This document shows, one piece after another, positions 1 through 9,730 of a DNA stretch of 64,000 bases (position 1 is the first letter of the stretch; every line of letters starts with the position of its first letter). The stretch lies in assembly GCA_031763025.1 (NCBI GenBank), contig JASSKH010000025.1:8795665-8859664 (forward strand). The letters are read 5' to 3'. The notes below the pieces were generated by a model that did no database searches, was not told the origin of the DNA, and saw nothing but the letters and a program-made list of their open reading frames with translations. The position numbers and the translations under genes were made by a program. Source of the DNA: Macrocystis pyrifera (Eukaryota > Sar > Phaeophyceae > Laminariales > Laminariaceae).

Positions 1-379
1 TAGACTCTTCAGGATGCTCCCCTTAGTTTTCTGAGAGCTTTCTTGAGCAGTTTTCCGTTTCTTCAGAGTCGTAGTGTGACTGTTCGTCCATACTGCCAGT
101 TCTGAAAACATCATGATTTTTCACCACAAATGTTCGAAGGACCATCATTTCTTGCCCCAGTTCTGACAAACCATCTTATTTTTTACCCTCAACCGAAAAC
201 TGATTTGCTGCTCCAAAAATCAAAGTATTAATAGGACTCTGGAGAAACGGAAAACTGTTACAGAAAGCTCTCGGGAAACTCAGGGGGGTATTATGAGTAA
301 GTAGTCCACGAGTGTTTCTGACTGTCCCGCCTATATGTGCAGCCTAAAAACTCAGCTCCTGGAGCCCAGAAATATTTCC
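1..379. other. Sequence without a recognisable gene
   Basis: AT-richer than the gene regions, with no reading frame that resembles a protein I know. It may hold the decayed continuation of the LINE that begins at 380 (its 3' side), but similarity fades at about 380 and I could not follow it further. Confidence 0.4.
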
Positions 380-435
380 CCATAATAAATGGTCTAATAC
401 TGCTGCTGTATTATTCGTCGTACTCGACCATCCTA

Positions 436-540
436 ATACGGGGACCGTAGTAAATAGGACCTACGGTGCACACAAAAAAACTATATATTTACCTATTTTT
501 ACTAACAATATTAGGTCCCATTTACTATGATCCCCCGCAT
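436..540. mobile_element. MITE-1 copy inserted in the LINE (TA target)
   Basis: A 105-bp element with inverted ends (ATACGGGGACC / GATCCCCCGCAT) inside the LINE. Removing it with one flanking TA restores the LINE reading K-I-L-G-W-S-S across the junction. This shows directly that TA was duplicated on insertion. Confidence 0.85.
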
Positions 541-1271
541 TAGTATTTTTCTAGCTGTTGTCATCTGTGCTGCTTCCAGCTGTTTTACGAACTTCGCGTT
601 CCCTTCGCATGGCTTCTCCTGCACATTCTGGCTTTGGTACTACTACTACATTCATCAGGATACATTTCTCAATCCTTGTGTCAAGGTGTGAGTCTGTTAA
701 CAATAGTATCGCATCCATATTGCCAACGTGCGCTTTACCCTTTCCTCGTATTGCTTTTGTTATATGTGTCCACAGAGCACCATTTTCAGATATCTACGCC
801 AAGGCACGCATACTGGTCTACGATCGGCAATCCATCTTCTCCCCACTTCTAACCGAAATTTATCGGGCATAACTTAGCTTCGCTACATACAACTACAGCG
901 CACTATACGTTCGCCGTCACCCTTCATTTCCTACCGTAGTGTATTTGGTGCCGTCTCTCCACGTGTTTCTGTAATCCTTCGGGTGTTTCTGATATTGCCA
1001 CGAAGTCATCCGCAAACATCAATCCCGACACCGTATCTTCCCCCCACCGTGACTCCCTGCTTTGCTCCTTCGACTGCTATTATCGGGTCGTTAATATATA
1101 CCTTTGATTTAAACTAGGTGAAAGGCGTACGTATATCCCTCTGCAACTTCTTTCCGTGTTTCCGTCTACTTTCCCTACAATAGGTATTGGCTATCTCCAC
1201 CGCACCTGCTCCTCTCGGGGGTCAGGTCGGGTCAACGTGCCCAAACTTCAGGGGTAACAATAACAGCCTGT

Positions 1272-1404
1272 CCTGATGTTACAACGGGAGCTATTATGGG
1301 CTAAATTGACACACGACACGAAATTGCAACGTGGAAGTGTGGTGAGCTTAAGCTTTGTTTTTACCACTCCGCCGGAAGATCAAAAAAAAAAAAAAAAAAA
1401 AAAA
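1272..1404 (+). mobile_element. SINE-like unit with A tail
   Basis: Shares the sequence from an ACAACGGGAGCTAT-like start, through GACACACGACACGAAAT and GTGGAAGTGTGGTGAGCTTA, to a CCGCCGGA box with copies at 37172 and 39171. This copy ends in an uninterrupted run of about 22 A. The A tail and dispersed copies on the same strand suggest a retroposed SINE. I could not place convincing polymerase III A and B boxes. Confidence 0.55.
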
Positions 1405-1515
1405 GAAGGTATTTCGTTCGGGACAAATGGGTATCGTTTGATTCATCGGGCCCTTTGCCAGAGATGAGCAACGGCAAAGGTGTATGTCTTCCTTACCGTA
1501 GATTAACTTAGTACA

Positions 1516-1726
1516 TGTGTCTCCTCGGGTCTGCTCCCTCCAGTGGCCTTACATGTTCGGAACTGCACCTGCTTGAGCGGCGGGAGCGCCGTGTTCGCGG
1601 CAGAGTAGGCTGGATGCCCAATTCTCCCGAAACGAGCGTGGGAACCGGTGGAGCGAAAATCTCGTTCAAGCAGGTGCAGTTCCGAACGAGTAAAGTCACT
1701 GGAGGGAGCAGAGCCGAGGTGACACA
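1516..1726. mobile_element. Foldback/MITE with about 62-bp terminal inverted repeats
   Basis: The left arm (1516-1577) and the right arm (1665-1726) are near-perfect reverse complements, sharing TGTGTC-CCTCGG, CTGCTCCCTCCAGTG and GTTCGGAACTGCACCTGCTT. The loop of about 87 bp is not repeated. No transposase is present, so this is a non-autonomous element. Target duplication is unclear. Confidence 0.75.
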
Positions 1727-1895
1727 TCAAGAGAAACGGTACCAACCGGTACGGAACTGTCCATCTAAACACCAGTAAACAGCAGTCACGTGACACGATC
1801 ACGTGCACTCTATTGCGGAGGGATACGCGGTTGAGGAAGCGTAACCGAAATTCCAGTCAACGATATACCGACGTCTGCTCTTTCCACGATCCCCC

Positions 1896-1896
<1 letters not shown>

Positions 1897-1929
<33 letters not shown>

Positions 1930-1947
1930 GCTGCTGCCGCTGCTGTC
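1897..1947. repeat. CTG/CCG trinucleotide microsatellite
   Basis: About fifteen CTG units with a few CCG interruptions. Reading it as poly-Ala, poly-Ser or poly-Leu in the various frames is an artefact. Confidence 0.85.
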
Positions 1948-1968
1948 GTGAAGCAGCGCTCGGCGTAG

Positions 1969-2117
1969 AGGAGCGGCAGGCTCAGCGTGATCGGCTTGAA
2001 ACTCACCACGCCGCCGAGGGAGCCGCCCGGGCACGCCGTGCGGTTCTCGCGGAGGACAACGCTGCCAAGGAGGACGCCGAGCGAGAAGCACGCCGGGCCG
2101 TGAAGGCTGGTGCCCAG
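1969..2117 (+). pseudogene. Orphan coiled-coil exon-like fragment
   Basis: After a possible acceptor (CGGCGTAG at 1961-1968) the plus strand reads EERQAQRDRLETHHAAEG, then AARARRAVLAEDNAAKEDA and EREARRAVKAGAQELAKH. This is an Ala/Glu/Arg-rich helix typical of a coiled coil. The composition is coding-like and quite unlike the surrounding junk. No upstream or downstream exon is visible, and it lies inside the DNA that interrupts the LINE, so I infer a captured host gene fragment. The parent gene is unknown. Confidence 0.4.
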
Positions 2118-2599
2118 GAGCTTGCAAAACACCAACATAATTCGATATTTCCCAGTCCAGCATCACAGCACCTGTCGCACATTCCGTCATATTTTTCATC
2201 ATTCTCCACATTTTCCCTCGGACCCCTGTTTCCCGCAACTTTTGCCACAATCAATTTCTCCATACGGCGCCGAAGGCCTTCTGTACATGTAGAAAGAAGC
2301 AGTACTTTGTTGGCCTCGCGTCTTTTCTATCTGGGATTATCTTGCCCGACGTTTACACATGATCTACGCAACTACGGTTTGGCCTAAACCCTGCTTACCC
2401 TTCTCGCTTACTTTGTCTTCCTTCTCCATCATTGTTCCCATTCTACTGTTCGAGATCTTAATAAATGTTTTGCCCACGCTTAATAGCGTTATCCCTCCAT
2501 AGTTCCCCGGGTCAGCCTTCTCTCCTTTCTTATATAAGGTTGCTGCTACTCTTTCTCTCCATCTGCCACAGTAGGTGCCGACTCGTTTTTCCATCGTGT

Positions 2600-3985
2600 C
2601 TTGGATTGTATTAGGGGGAAGGGTAAGAGAGGTGTGAATGCATACCTGTTGATATACAGTTGGTTACCCTCTGATACCCCGAAGTGCACACCTACCCTAC
2701 CCATTACACCCTCGAAAACATCTGCTATTCGTGCACACGTGCCTGTGACAACCACGGCCGTCGACGGGGCACAATGGCCACCCGGACCTCATCCCACCTA
2801 GACCTGATCCCCACCCGGAACTGAACCCCGTCGACAAGGTGCGGAAACAAAAATTAGCCCTGCGCAGGAGCCGCCAGGGGCAACGTGACCGCGAAGCGCG
2901 AACCGCAAACCCCGCCTTCACACATATGAAACCCTAATATATGAAACCCTACTACCACCCTGTCTCGAAATATAAGGAATGCTTGTACACCAACATGTAA
3001 TCAAAATATTCCTCAGTATTCGGGGCAGTGGTACCAATACGTCACAGATCTCTGGAAATGGCGTCCTGTGCCATGTCCGTACGAGGCAAGGCCGTCAATA
3101 TTTCTTTCGAAAAGATCGAAATACTTATATGTACGTAAAGAAACCTCATCCCCACTGGCTCTGTGTCACTGATTGCGTGACTTTCTTGGAGCTAGCGCAC
3201 CCCGCGAAGAACAGGGTGCCATCCCCGCACATTGAACCCTTGCATACACTTGTAAATCCGACAAGCCGGAGACAACAACGGTGGTATCCGGGGTCGATAC
3301 CGCCCCGCATGGTATGGAAAGCCCAACTTCCGAATGGCCATTTGTGGACTGAATTTCGTGACGCCAGCAGGAAGGTTCAGCAAATCCGTTTAACCCCGAC
3401 ATAATGTACCTAATGTTCAGTATGAAGCGGTTGCATATTCCACATGGACTTACCATCTACAACATTTGCTTGGCGCAGCACGATAAGAAAAAAAAAGGCG
3501 CACAAAACGCCGATTTTTGCGCTTGCATATGTACCGGGGCATGCACGGCATGACATACGACACACGCCTTGAGAAAACAATATCAGGTTAACTACTGTAG
3601 ATATGATACCTCTCATGAACCGGCCGTTCGGGTTCTGAGAGGAGAGTAGAGTCACTCCGATCTGGTCGCTCTCCTGGAGGTAAAAAAAAAAAAAATGAAT
3701 TGTCTCCATAAAAATCGACGTACGCGCGAACCTTCAGGCCTCAAAAACTCGAGCAAGAGATGGCCTTGAAACACGAACATCAGCAGTTAAATCAGAGGCA
3801 CAAAAAAGCGCAGTCAAATTGATCGACGGCAAAGACTGGTCGAAAGGAAAGATGAAAAAAACAGTGAAAAGGAAACATGAAAAGGTAACGAACCAGGCGG
3901 AGGCGAGTCCACTACCGGATCAATCCCTCCCTCCCTTCCTACCTTCCTACCTCTCAATTCCCGTCATTTCCTCCCTCCAACACCC
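2600..3985. other. Gene-free stretch
   Basis: No reading frame here shows a recognisable domain, signal peptide or splice-linked partner. The longest (plus strand, 2979-3404) has an ordinary mixed composition and no exon context. Short homopolymers occur (A at 3681-3693). Confidence 0.4.
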
Positions 3986-3991
3986 CCCCCC

Positions 3992-4036
3992 CTTACGACT
4001 ACAGCCATGCATAACGTGAGTACACCCCCCCCCCTC
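3992..4036 (+). mobile_element. LINE 3' end (tail type B) followed by poly-C
   Basis: Reads ACGACTACAGCCATGCATA, then GTGAGTACA, then a run of C on the same strand. This is the terminal box shared with the copies at 30815 (plus) and 28049, 35116, 44271, 45967 and 57024 (minus). Confidence 0.6.
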
Positions 4037-4720
4037 CCCCCCTCCCCTCCTCTCTCTCCACCAGCTGCGCTTTTCCATTCGTCAGATGTATGTTCGAGTA
4101 TGTACGCTACATTACCACTATGAATATTAACGCTGTTGCGTGTACATATCATTCGTGTATCCGTAGCCCTGTTAGTGCGTGCGGTGTCTCTCCTGCCACA
4201 TCCTCCCATAGTATATCTCCTTGCAAGCCCAAGTCGAGCAGTACCGCAGCACCTCACCGGTCCAGCCGTAAGAACACAACCCTACCATTGTTGTATTGCA
4301 CCGTACCATGCACCTGGTACATACACTGTAATGCACCTGGTACATACATATACTGTAATACCAGACACCGGGTATGATACACAACAGCAGTATTATTGTA
4401 CAGGGGCGGGGCGCTACGACTAAAGAGAAACACATATTCAAGAGAGGTGCAATGGCTTGTGACGGTCAAACTACAGACAGTAAAAGGTACCAGGTACATC
4501 ATACTTGTTCCGGTTCAAGCGAGACATCTAGTGTTGTAGTGCCTGGTAGGCCTGACACATCCGTCTCTTAAATCGTAGCCCCTCTTTCGTCGGCAAATTA
4601 CTTACAGCAGTAAATTACACGTATCATCGTATTCCCGCGCGCTCCGATGGGTGATTCGCGTAAACTGCTTGCATCGTTCCGCTAACTAACGATACAGATA
4701 GCGACCACATACACACACTA

Positions 4721-4957
4721 TTACGGGGGGCCATAGTAAATAGGACCTACGGTACACACAAAATCCTGTACATTTATGTATTTTTACCACTACGGGGGAC
4801 CATAGTAAGTAGGATCAAATATTGCTAGTGTGAATAGGACCAAATATTGCTAGTAAAAATACGTAAATATATGGTTTTTTATGTGTACCATAGGTCCTAT
4901 TAACTATGGACCCCCGAAATAACAATATTTGGTCCTATTTATTATAGTCCCCCATAA
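4721..4957. mobile_element. MITE-1 with a second MITE-1 nested inside it
   Basis: The outer copy starts TTACGGGGGGCCATAG and ends TATAGTCCCCCATAA, flanked by TA on both sides. At the TTTTTACYA position of the outer element a second, diverged copy (about 4790-4918) begins with TACGGGGGACCATAG and ends in GGACCCCCGAAA followed by TA. The inner copy shows internal duplication of its TAGGACCAAATATTGCTAG part. This is a family member that inserted into its own kin. Confidence 0.75.
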
Positions 4958-4959
4958 TA

Positions 4960-6060
4960 GTGATTGTCTCAAAGGGCACACACTCGCCATATGACAACAA
5001 CATTGACACTGACATCAATACCGCTACTGCAGGTTATTAGGAATTCTCTCTAAATAGCCAACTAGCCAAAGAGCCTTCCCTATCACACTGATGGCAGCAA
5101 AATCCGGCCCGGGGAAATATGTGTGCGCTTGAAAACTACAATCACCGGGTGTACCTACTGTTGTTGTGGAAGGGTGTGCTGTCTAACGTACTGGGCGCGA
5201 TAATCAACGTGCATCGGGGCCACGTACGCGAAGGGGTGCGGTAACGAGGGTGTGTGATGACGGTATCAATGGTTGCCAAAGAAGACCTAGGGAGTATGAA
5301 CAAACCCCGGCCAAGTTGCAGGAGGTGCGCGAACCAGGAAAAGGCGCGACGACAAGGGCTGAAATACCACGCGAGAGACTTCGGTGTGAAACCGACTCGC
5401 TTTTCGATTCCCACGCAATGGCGGCGATGGTATAACGCCCCTGTTTGAAACCCGGGGATGGCAGCTAAAAGCCCCGCCTTCTTGAAATACCGGAAGACGG
5501 TTTTACCGCAATAAATTACTCATGTGCCATGTTTCACTTCGAAACTCACCGTTCCGCGGTCCTCAGGTGCTTTACCGGTGTTACAGCAGTATGTACCATC
5601 AACGTTATCGGTCAGGTACCGGAAATCAGGGCTTGGGGACCAGTGTGATTATCAGACTTGATATTACAGTAGTACTGGCAGGTGGACCATCCTCGAAGGA
5701 AAACGAGGCGGCCAAGGCTCGAGGCGCGGCAGCCGCAGGTGCCGGTGAGGTCACGGGCGCAGACTCGTTCGGCTCGCTGAGTGATGGGGGGGCACGCACA
5801 TGCCTCCATGCTGGTTTCCACACGGTGGGTGGTATGGCTGAATGGTATCCACCGATCCGGTGCGGCGTGGTATATTTGGAGTTTAATATTTATTTTCAGG
5901 CGTGAACCTCCCTCCGCCGGGGTGTGGGTGGTGGCGTGGTTTTTCAACGTACTGACGGTGAAAAAAAAAAACACGTGATTGATCGTAAAAAACAAAATCG
6001 AAAAAAAAATCACCGGGCATGCTGATGTGTATGCGGGGGGGGGGGGGGGGGGTATTATCT
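4960..6060. other. Gene-free stretch
   Basis: No gene can be supported. The plus-strand frame at 5254-5448 contains a short basic, Cys-containing segment and the frame at 5522-5905 an Ala/Gly-rich one, but neither has splice signals or recognisable motifs. A run of about 20 G lies at 6037-6053. Confidence 0.35.
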
Positions 6061-6064
6061 ACGA

Positions 6065-6137
6065 CTCTGTCCCTTAATATGAGGACCGCTTTGATTGAAT
6101 AGTAGTATAAAACTTGTCTTTATATTTAGGGACAGAG
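6065..6137. mobile_element. Very small TIR element (about 73 bp)
   Basis: The ends CTCTGTCCCTTAATAT and ATATTTAGGGACAGAG are inverted repeats, and the middle reads GAGGACCGCTTTGATTGAAT. A diverged relative with the GGACCGCTTGGATTAAATAG core and a GGGACAGAG end lies at about 45672-45731. Confidence 0.55.
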
Positions 6138-6239
6138 TGATATTGGTATATACCAGGTAGTGATTTTTTAATCGAATAAGTCTTAACTAACCCCATGAGG
6201 ACTCAATAGTCAGTCCCTTACAGGGGACAAATTACTTAT

Positions 6240-6343
6240 TACGGGGGAACATATTAAATAGGACCTACTGTACAGACAAAAACCTATATATTTACCTATT
6301 TTTACCAACATTTTTTGGTCCTATTTACAATGGTCCTCCGTAA
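6240..6343. mobile_element. MITE-1 copy
   Basis: Starts TTACGGGGGAACATATT, ends ATGGTCCTCCGTAA, flanked by TA. Internal A/T-rich core with ACCTATATATTTACC. Confidence 0.85.
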
Positions 6344-6528
6344 TAAAATTTGAGTGGTTTGTCCCCAGAGCGGGACGTCAGTTTGGCCGAAAAAGGGCGA
6401 GTGTAATCGGACGCGTTCGAGCAAGTCCGTGCGTCGCACCCCCCACAGCGACGATTTTGCGAACCAAAGCTTCAAAGTTTCTCCGAACCCAGCAGGCCAC
6501 ACGCAACGAAGTTAGAAATTCTTCTCTA

Positions 6529-6633
6529 TTACGGGGGACCATAGTAAATAGGACCTACGGTAAGACAAAAACCTAGATATGTTTCCCTGTTTTACCAACA
6601 GTAGTTGGTCCTATTTACTATGGTCCCCCGCAA
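6529..6633. mobile_element. MITE-1 copy
   Basis: Starts TTACGGGGGACCATAGT and ends ACTATGGTCCCCCGCAA, flanked by TA. It is one of the less eroded copies in its ends. Confidence 0.85.
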
Positions 6634-6639
6634 TAGTGG

Positions 6640-9090
6640 CTGCGGAAAGATCTCCATGATATTTTCCCACACGTACGACGCTTCGCGTTTGGACCTTGGC
6701 CGTAGTCGGTAAGGCCAGGATTGACATTCGTCCAAGGGGTTGTGCTACTACAGACAGTATATTAATACCTGTAGTGGGTTATGCTCGTTGTATATACGGC
6801 AATTGCTTATTCTTAGGACAGTAGTAGGGGGGGAGAAGGGAAGACACCTGTGACCACGGCTTGTCCAGAAGGTCGTCGAGGGTAACACCTCTTACGAATT
6901 AGGCTGGAAAGTGAAAGTGATGAGTAAAAAAAAAAAAAGTACCCAAGCCATCGTCTGCTCGTCTGACATACCAGTACCTGGTATGTACCAGCAAGCAGTA
7001 TTGTCTGGTGTGTCAGTCTAATGCTTTAGCTGTCGTCAACATAATACGGCGACAGCAGCAGTGGTAAAATGACGTAGCAGTCTTCGATGAACCTCGCCGG
7101 TCAGCGCAGAGTGCGGCGGAAACCGTGCGTCAGCAAGGGCAGTCAGTCTCTGACGGATCATTCCGAACTTACGTCCGTTGGGTCGCACTGCTTGGTGTTG
7201 TACTTCGTGAAGACCACGAAAAGCCTAACCGAAAATGCTACCAGGTACCTCGTCCTGCTACTGTTGTTGCACGATACCAAATACCTGGTACCTGGTAAGG
7301 GCTATTAATAGTCATACATACCATAATACCGGTGGTATGTGGTACACCGGCGATGTTGACTGCTTACTCTTTCGTACCCAAGACGCAAAAACACGCCCCT
7401 TCCATCCTCATTCACGTATTCCACATTTTACGTCATTTTTGAAGGGGGGCCATATCATTGACGCGTCCTTTCCTGAAAGTCTGTGCGTCGCACAGAGGTA
7501 TATAGTCGTACTCGTGCGTAGAGCTATTAGAATGGAACAGGTACGCCTGCTCTGTACGTACGAAGCACCATGATAGAAATAGAATAGATAGACCCGCAGC
7601 AACCGTCTGTCTGTCAATGGGTGAAAGTTTTGTCTCCTGACATCTTTTTGATGCCAGGTATCTCTGCAACGTAGCAGGTACAAGGGAACAACAGCCTGGC
7701 AAGTCTAAACGCATTTAGGCGATAGTCCCGCTTGAAGGATAGCGAGAGAGAACAAGACAGCTGCCGTGTATCGTACGCTGCGTATTCGTCGATACAGAAG
7801 TAATCAGTGGATAGTGGACAGATATATACTTGTACTCGTTCGACGGACTATATACAACTGCGGTAGTTTCCGCCCGCCGAAGGCCTCCTCAGACAACACA
7901 TACTAGATATAATACAGGGAGTTCCTACACGGCTGTCGTGAAGGGCAAGAGGGGGCAAGAGTCACGTATGATAATAATGTGTACCAGTACCTGGTCATTA
8001 TGATGTCATCAAAGCAGTGCACGATACGCCGATTCACACCCAGGTCGTCCTCCCGACACACACCCACACCAGGTTGCCCTCTCTGATATGTACCAGGTAC
8101 GCGTTTAACTCGTACGTACTCGAGTATACACACGGCGAGTATCTTACGTCGTACGTGGTACATACACACCCTGTGGCCTTTCGATCCAAAGCCACGTCCT
8201 GAACTCACCACGATGATACGAGTACTGTACAGCAGCAGTACGTATATACTCCTATATATCTCGTCATTACTCCGTGTGTTATTCGTACCATTGAAGAGAT
8301 ACCGTTTTAGCTATCATGGTGTCGTTCCCCCTGCACCCTGTCCCAAGACTCGATTGCTGTCAAGTACGAGAAATTGTGCCCGTGCTGACTGGCTTGTACC
8401 TGGTCAGTACAGAATAGTACTTAAACTCGTACGTAGGGCATTTATTATGATGCCGGTGTAAGAGGTGAATGATCGTAAGAGAGAGATAGCAATATATGTG
8501 CCAAGATAAACGGGTGCATGCTACAGCAGTCAGTCCGTTTGTGCTGAAACGTACTCGTGGCTCGTCCCCTCGAACACAGACAGCAGAGGAGTCCAGATTC
8601 GGGGCCCAAAGTAGATTCTGCGAAGTGAATGGGAATGCTGCTGCTGTGGACTAAAAATACCAGGTATTTTCACAGGGATAGAGCAGTGAGAGGAGGAAAG
8701 AGACGCTGGGGTCGGGGCGGGGCATTTGCCGCACTGCTGGCCGGTCCTCTTGAACGGGTTGGACCCTGCACGAGAGAGGCGGGAAGCAGCAGTAGCCACA
8801 TCCAGCGCACTCCCGGCTGGTCTACGTGGGCCACTTCGAACTCCTGTAAGTTTCCGACTTCCGACACCACTTCTACTCCTGCTGGTGCTGCTGCTGTGTG
8901 CTGCCTCGATGGAGGAACCGCGCACAAGAAAAAAACGAAAAAAAACGAGGAATATGGTCGTTTTTGATAGACCGAGTTCTCGCGAAGAGCTCGTAAAAAT
9001 ATTTATTAATAGGAGTTAGAACAGGTGCGTTAGAGGGGTCGAGTTCACGAGTCCCTCTCGGGATGCGCGCGGGGCCGAACGCCCTCCGCT
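6640..9090. other. Gene-free stretch rich in TACCAGGTA palindromes
   Basis: No gene supported. The stretch contains many TACCAGGTA/TACCTGGTA and TACTGCTGTA/TACAGCAGTA motifs, for example near 6970, 7240, 7275, 7985, 8090, 8395 and 8655. A minus-strand frame at 8927-8670 contains a coding-looking piece (LQEFEVAHVDQPGVRWM), but no neighbouring exon could be joined to it. Confidence 0.4.
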
Positions 9091-9093
9091 AGC

Positions 9094-9402
9094 TCACGTT
9101 TGGAATCCGGCATCGCCTCCTTGTCCGTTCCAAGCTTGGGGTGCCGGCTGCTGTTGTTGCTGCGCGCCCCACTGCTGAGGCTGCTGCTGCTGCTGCTGCT
9201 GCTGAGGTTGCCCATAGGCCTGGTTCGACGTAAAAGTTTGTTGTTGTTGGGTTCCGTACTGGTCTGCAGTCCCTCCTCCCCACTGTTGTTGCTGCGGCTG
9301 CTGCTGTTGTTGCTGCTGCTGCTGCGGCTGCGCGGCTAGTCCGTATCCCCCTCCTGTATTGTTGGCATACATCGCTGCTGAGCGTCTTGTGCCTGAGCAC
9401 AC
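9094..9402 (-). CDS. Gln-rich protein, C-terminal exon or small single-exon gene
   Basis: The minus strand encodes a Gln/Gly/Pro-rich tail with runs of 5 to 9 Gln, punctuated by WGGGTADQYG, AYGQPQ, QWGAQ and PAPQAWNGQGGDAGF, ending in Thr and a TGA stop at 9094. The spacing of Trp, Tyr and Gly between the Gln runs looks like a real protein rather than a plain CAG repeat read in one frame. A good acceptor (TGTGCTCAG, about 9392-9400) precedes GCACAAGACG, so this may be a last exon. Alternatively translation could begin at the Met of MYANNTGGGYGL (near 9370), giving under 100 residues. If it is a last exon, earlier exons would have to lie antisense to gene A, which I could not confirm. No domain is recognised. 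Such low-complexity tails occur in RNA-binding and vesicle-coat proteins. Confidence 0.45.
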   Translation of the reverse strand: MCSGTRRSAAMYANNTGGGYGLAAQPQQQQQQQQQPQQQQWGGGTADQYGTQQQQTFTSNQAYGQPQQQQQQQQPQQWGAQQQQQPAPQAWNGQGGDAGFQT

Positions 9403-9730
9403 ACAGCGGAGTTAGGAACACACCGTTGCGCAGAACAGAGAAAAAAGGTTCCTCCCAACTCCCATGTGCACTGTTCGTTCCCGTACATCTGAGGATAACG
9501 CCATGGGGTTTCGACTTATTTTGCGTCCCGATTTTAGAACATTCGCATGCGGTTGCACTTCTTATCTGCTCAAGCAGGTAGAGTAAAACAGGTAGAGTAC
9601 CACGGGGTCCAACAACACCCGTCACGGTACCCAGCTGTGGCTTGCCGGTCTATACATTCGGTTCTACAGATAACCTGTCCTCTCCGTGAAAACAAGTGCC
9701 GGACGACAGAGCTTTCGTTTCCGCAAAGTC

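Larger units (their letters stand above)
1153..2117. other. Composite insertion that splits the LINE
   Basis: The LINE protein similarity stops at about 2117 and resumes at about 1165, so roughly 950 bp was inserted. The insert carries an A-tailed SINE-like unit, a foldback element, a CTG microsatellite and a coding-looking coiled-coil segment. The exact edges are uncertain by about 20 bp and I found no clear target duplication. Confidence 0.6.
380..2594 (-). mobile_element. Decayed LINE (non-LTR retrotransposon), reverse transcriptase region, split by insertions
   Basis: On the minus strand this reads as pieces of a LINE reverse transcriptase in the correct order. From 2594 to 2364 it has the fingers-like stretch with NYGGITLLSVGKTF and a Met-rich loop. 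From 2263 to about 2117 it has GVRGKMWRMMKNMTE and an EISNYVGVLQ segment. From about 1165 to 950 it resumes with KVYIND and then the catalytic FADDF box (active-site Asp pair) followed by AISETPEGLQ. From 880 to 560 comes the thumb-like part (LPIVDQY, GKGKAHVG, DAIL, TDSHLDTR, ILMNV). From 435 to about 380 comes WSSTTNNT. The reading frame changes several times and carries stops, so it is dead. Two later insertions split it: about 950 bp of composite DNA between VGVLQ and the downstream VAEG segment, and a 105-bp MITE at 436-540. The endonuclease part is not visible upstream. Confidence 0.85.
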
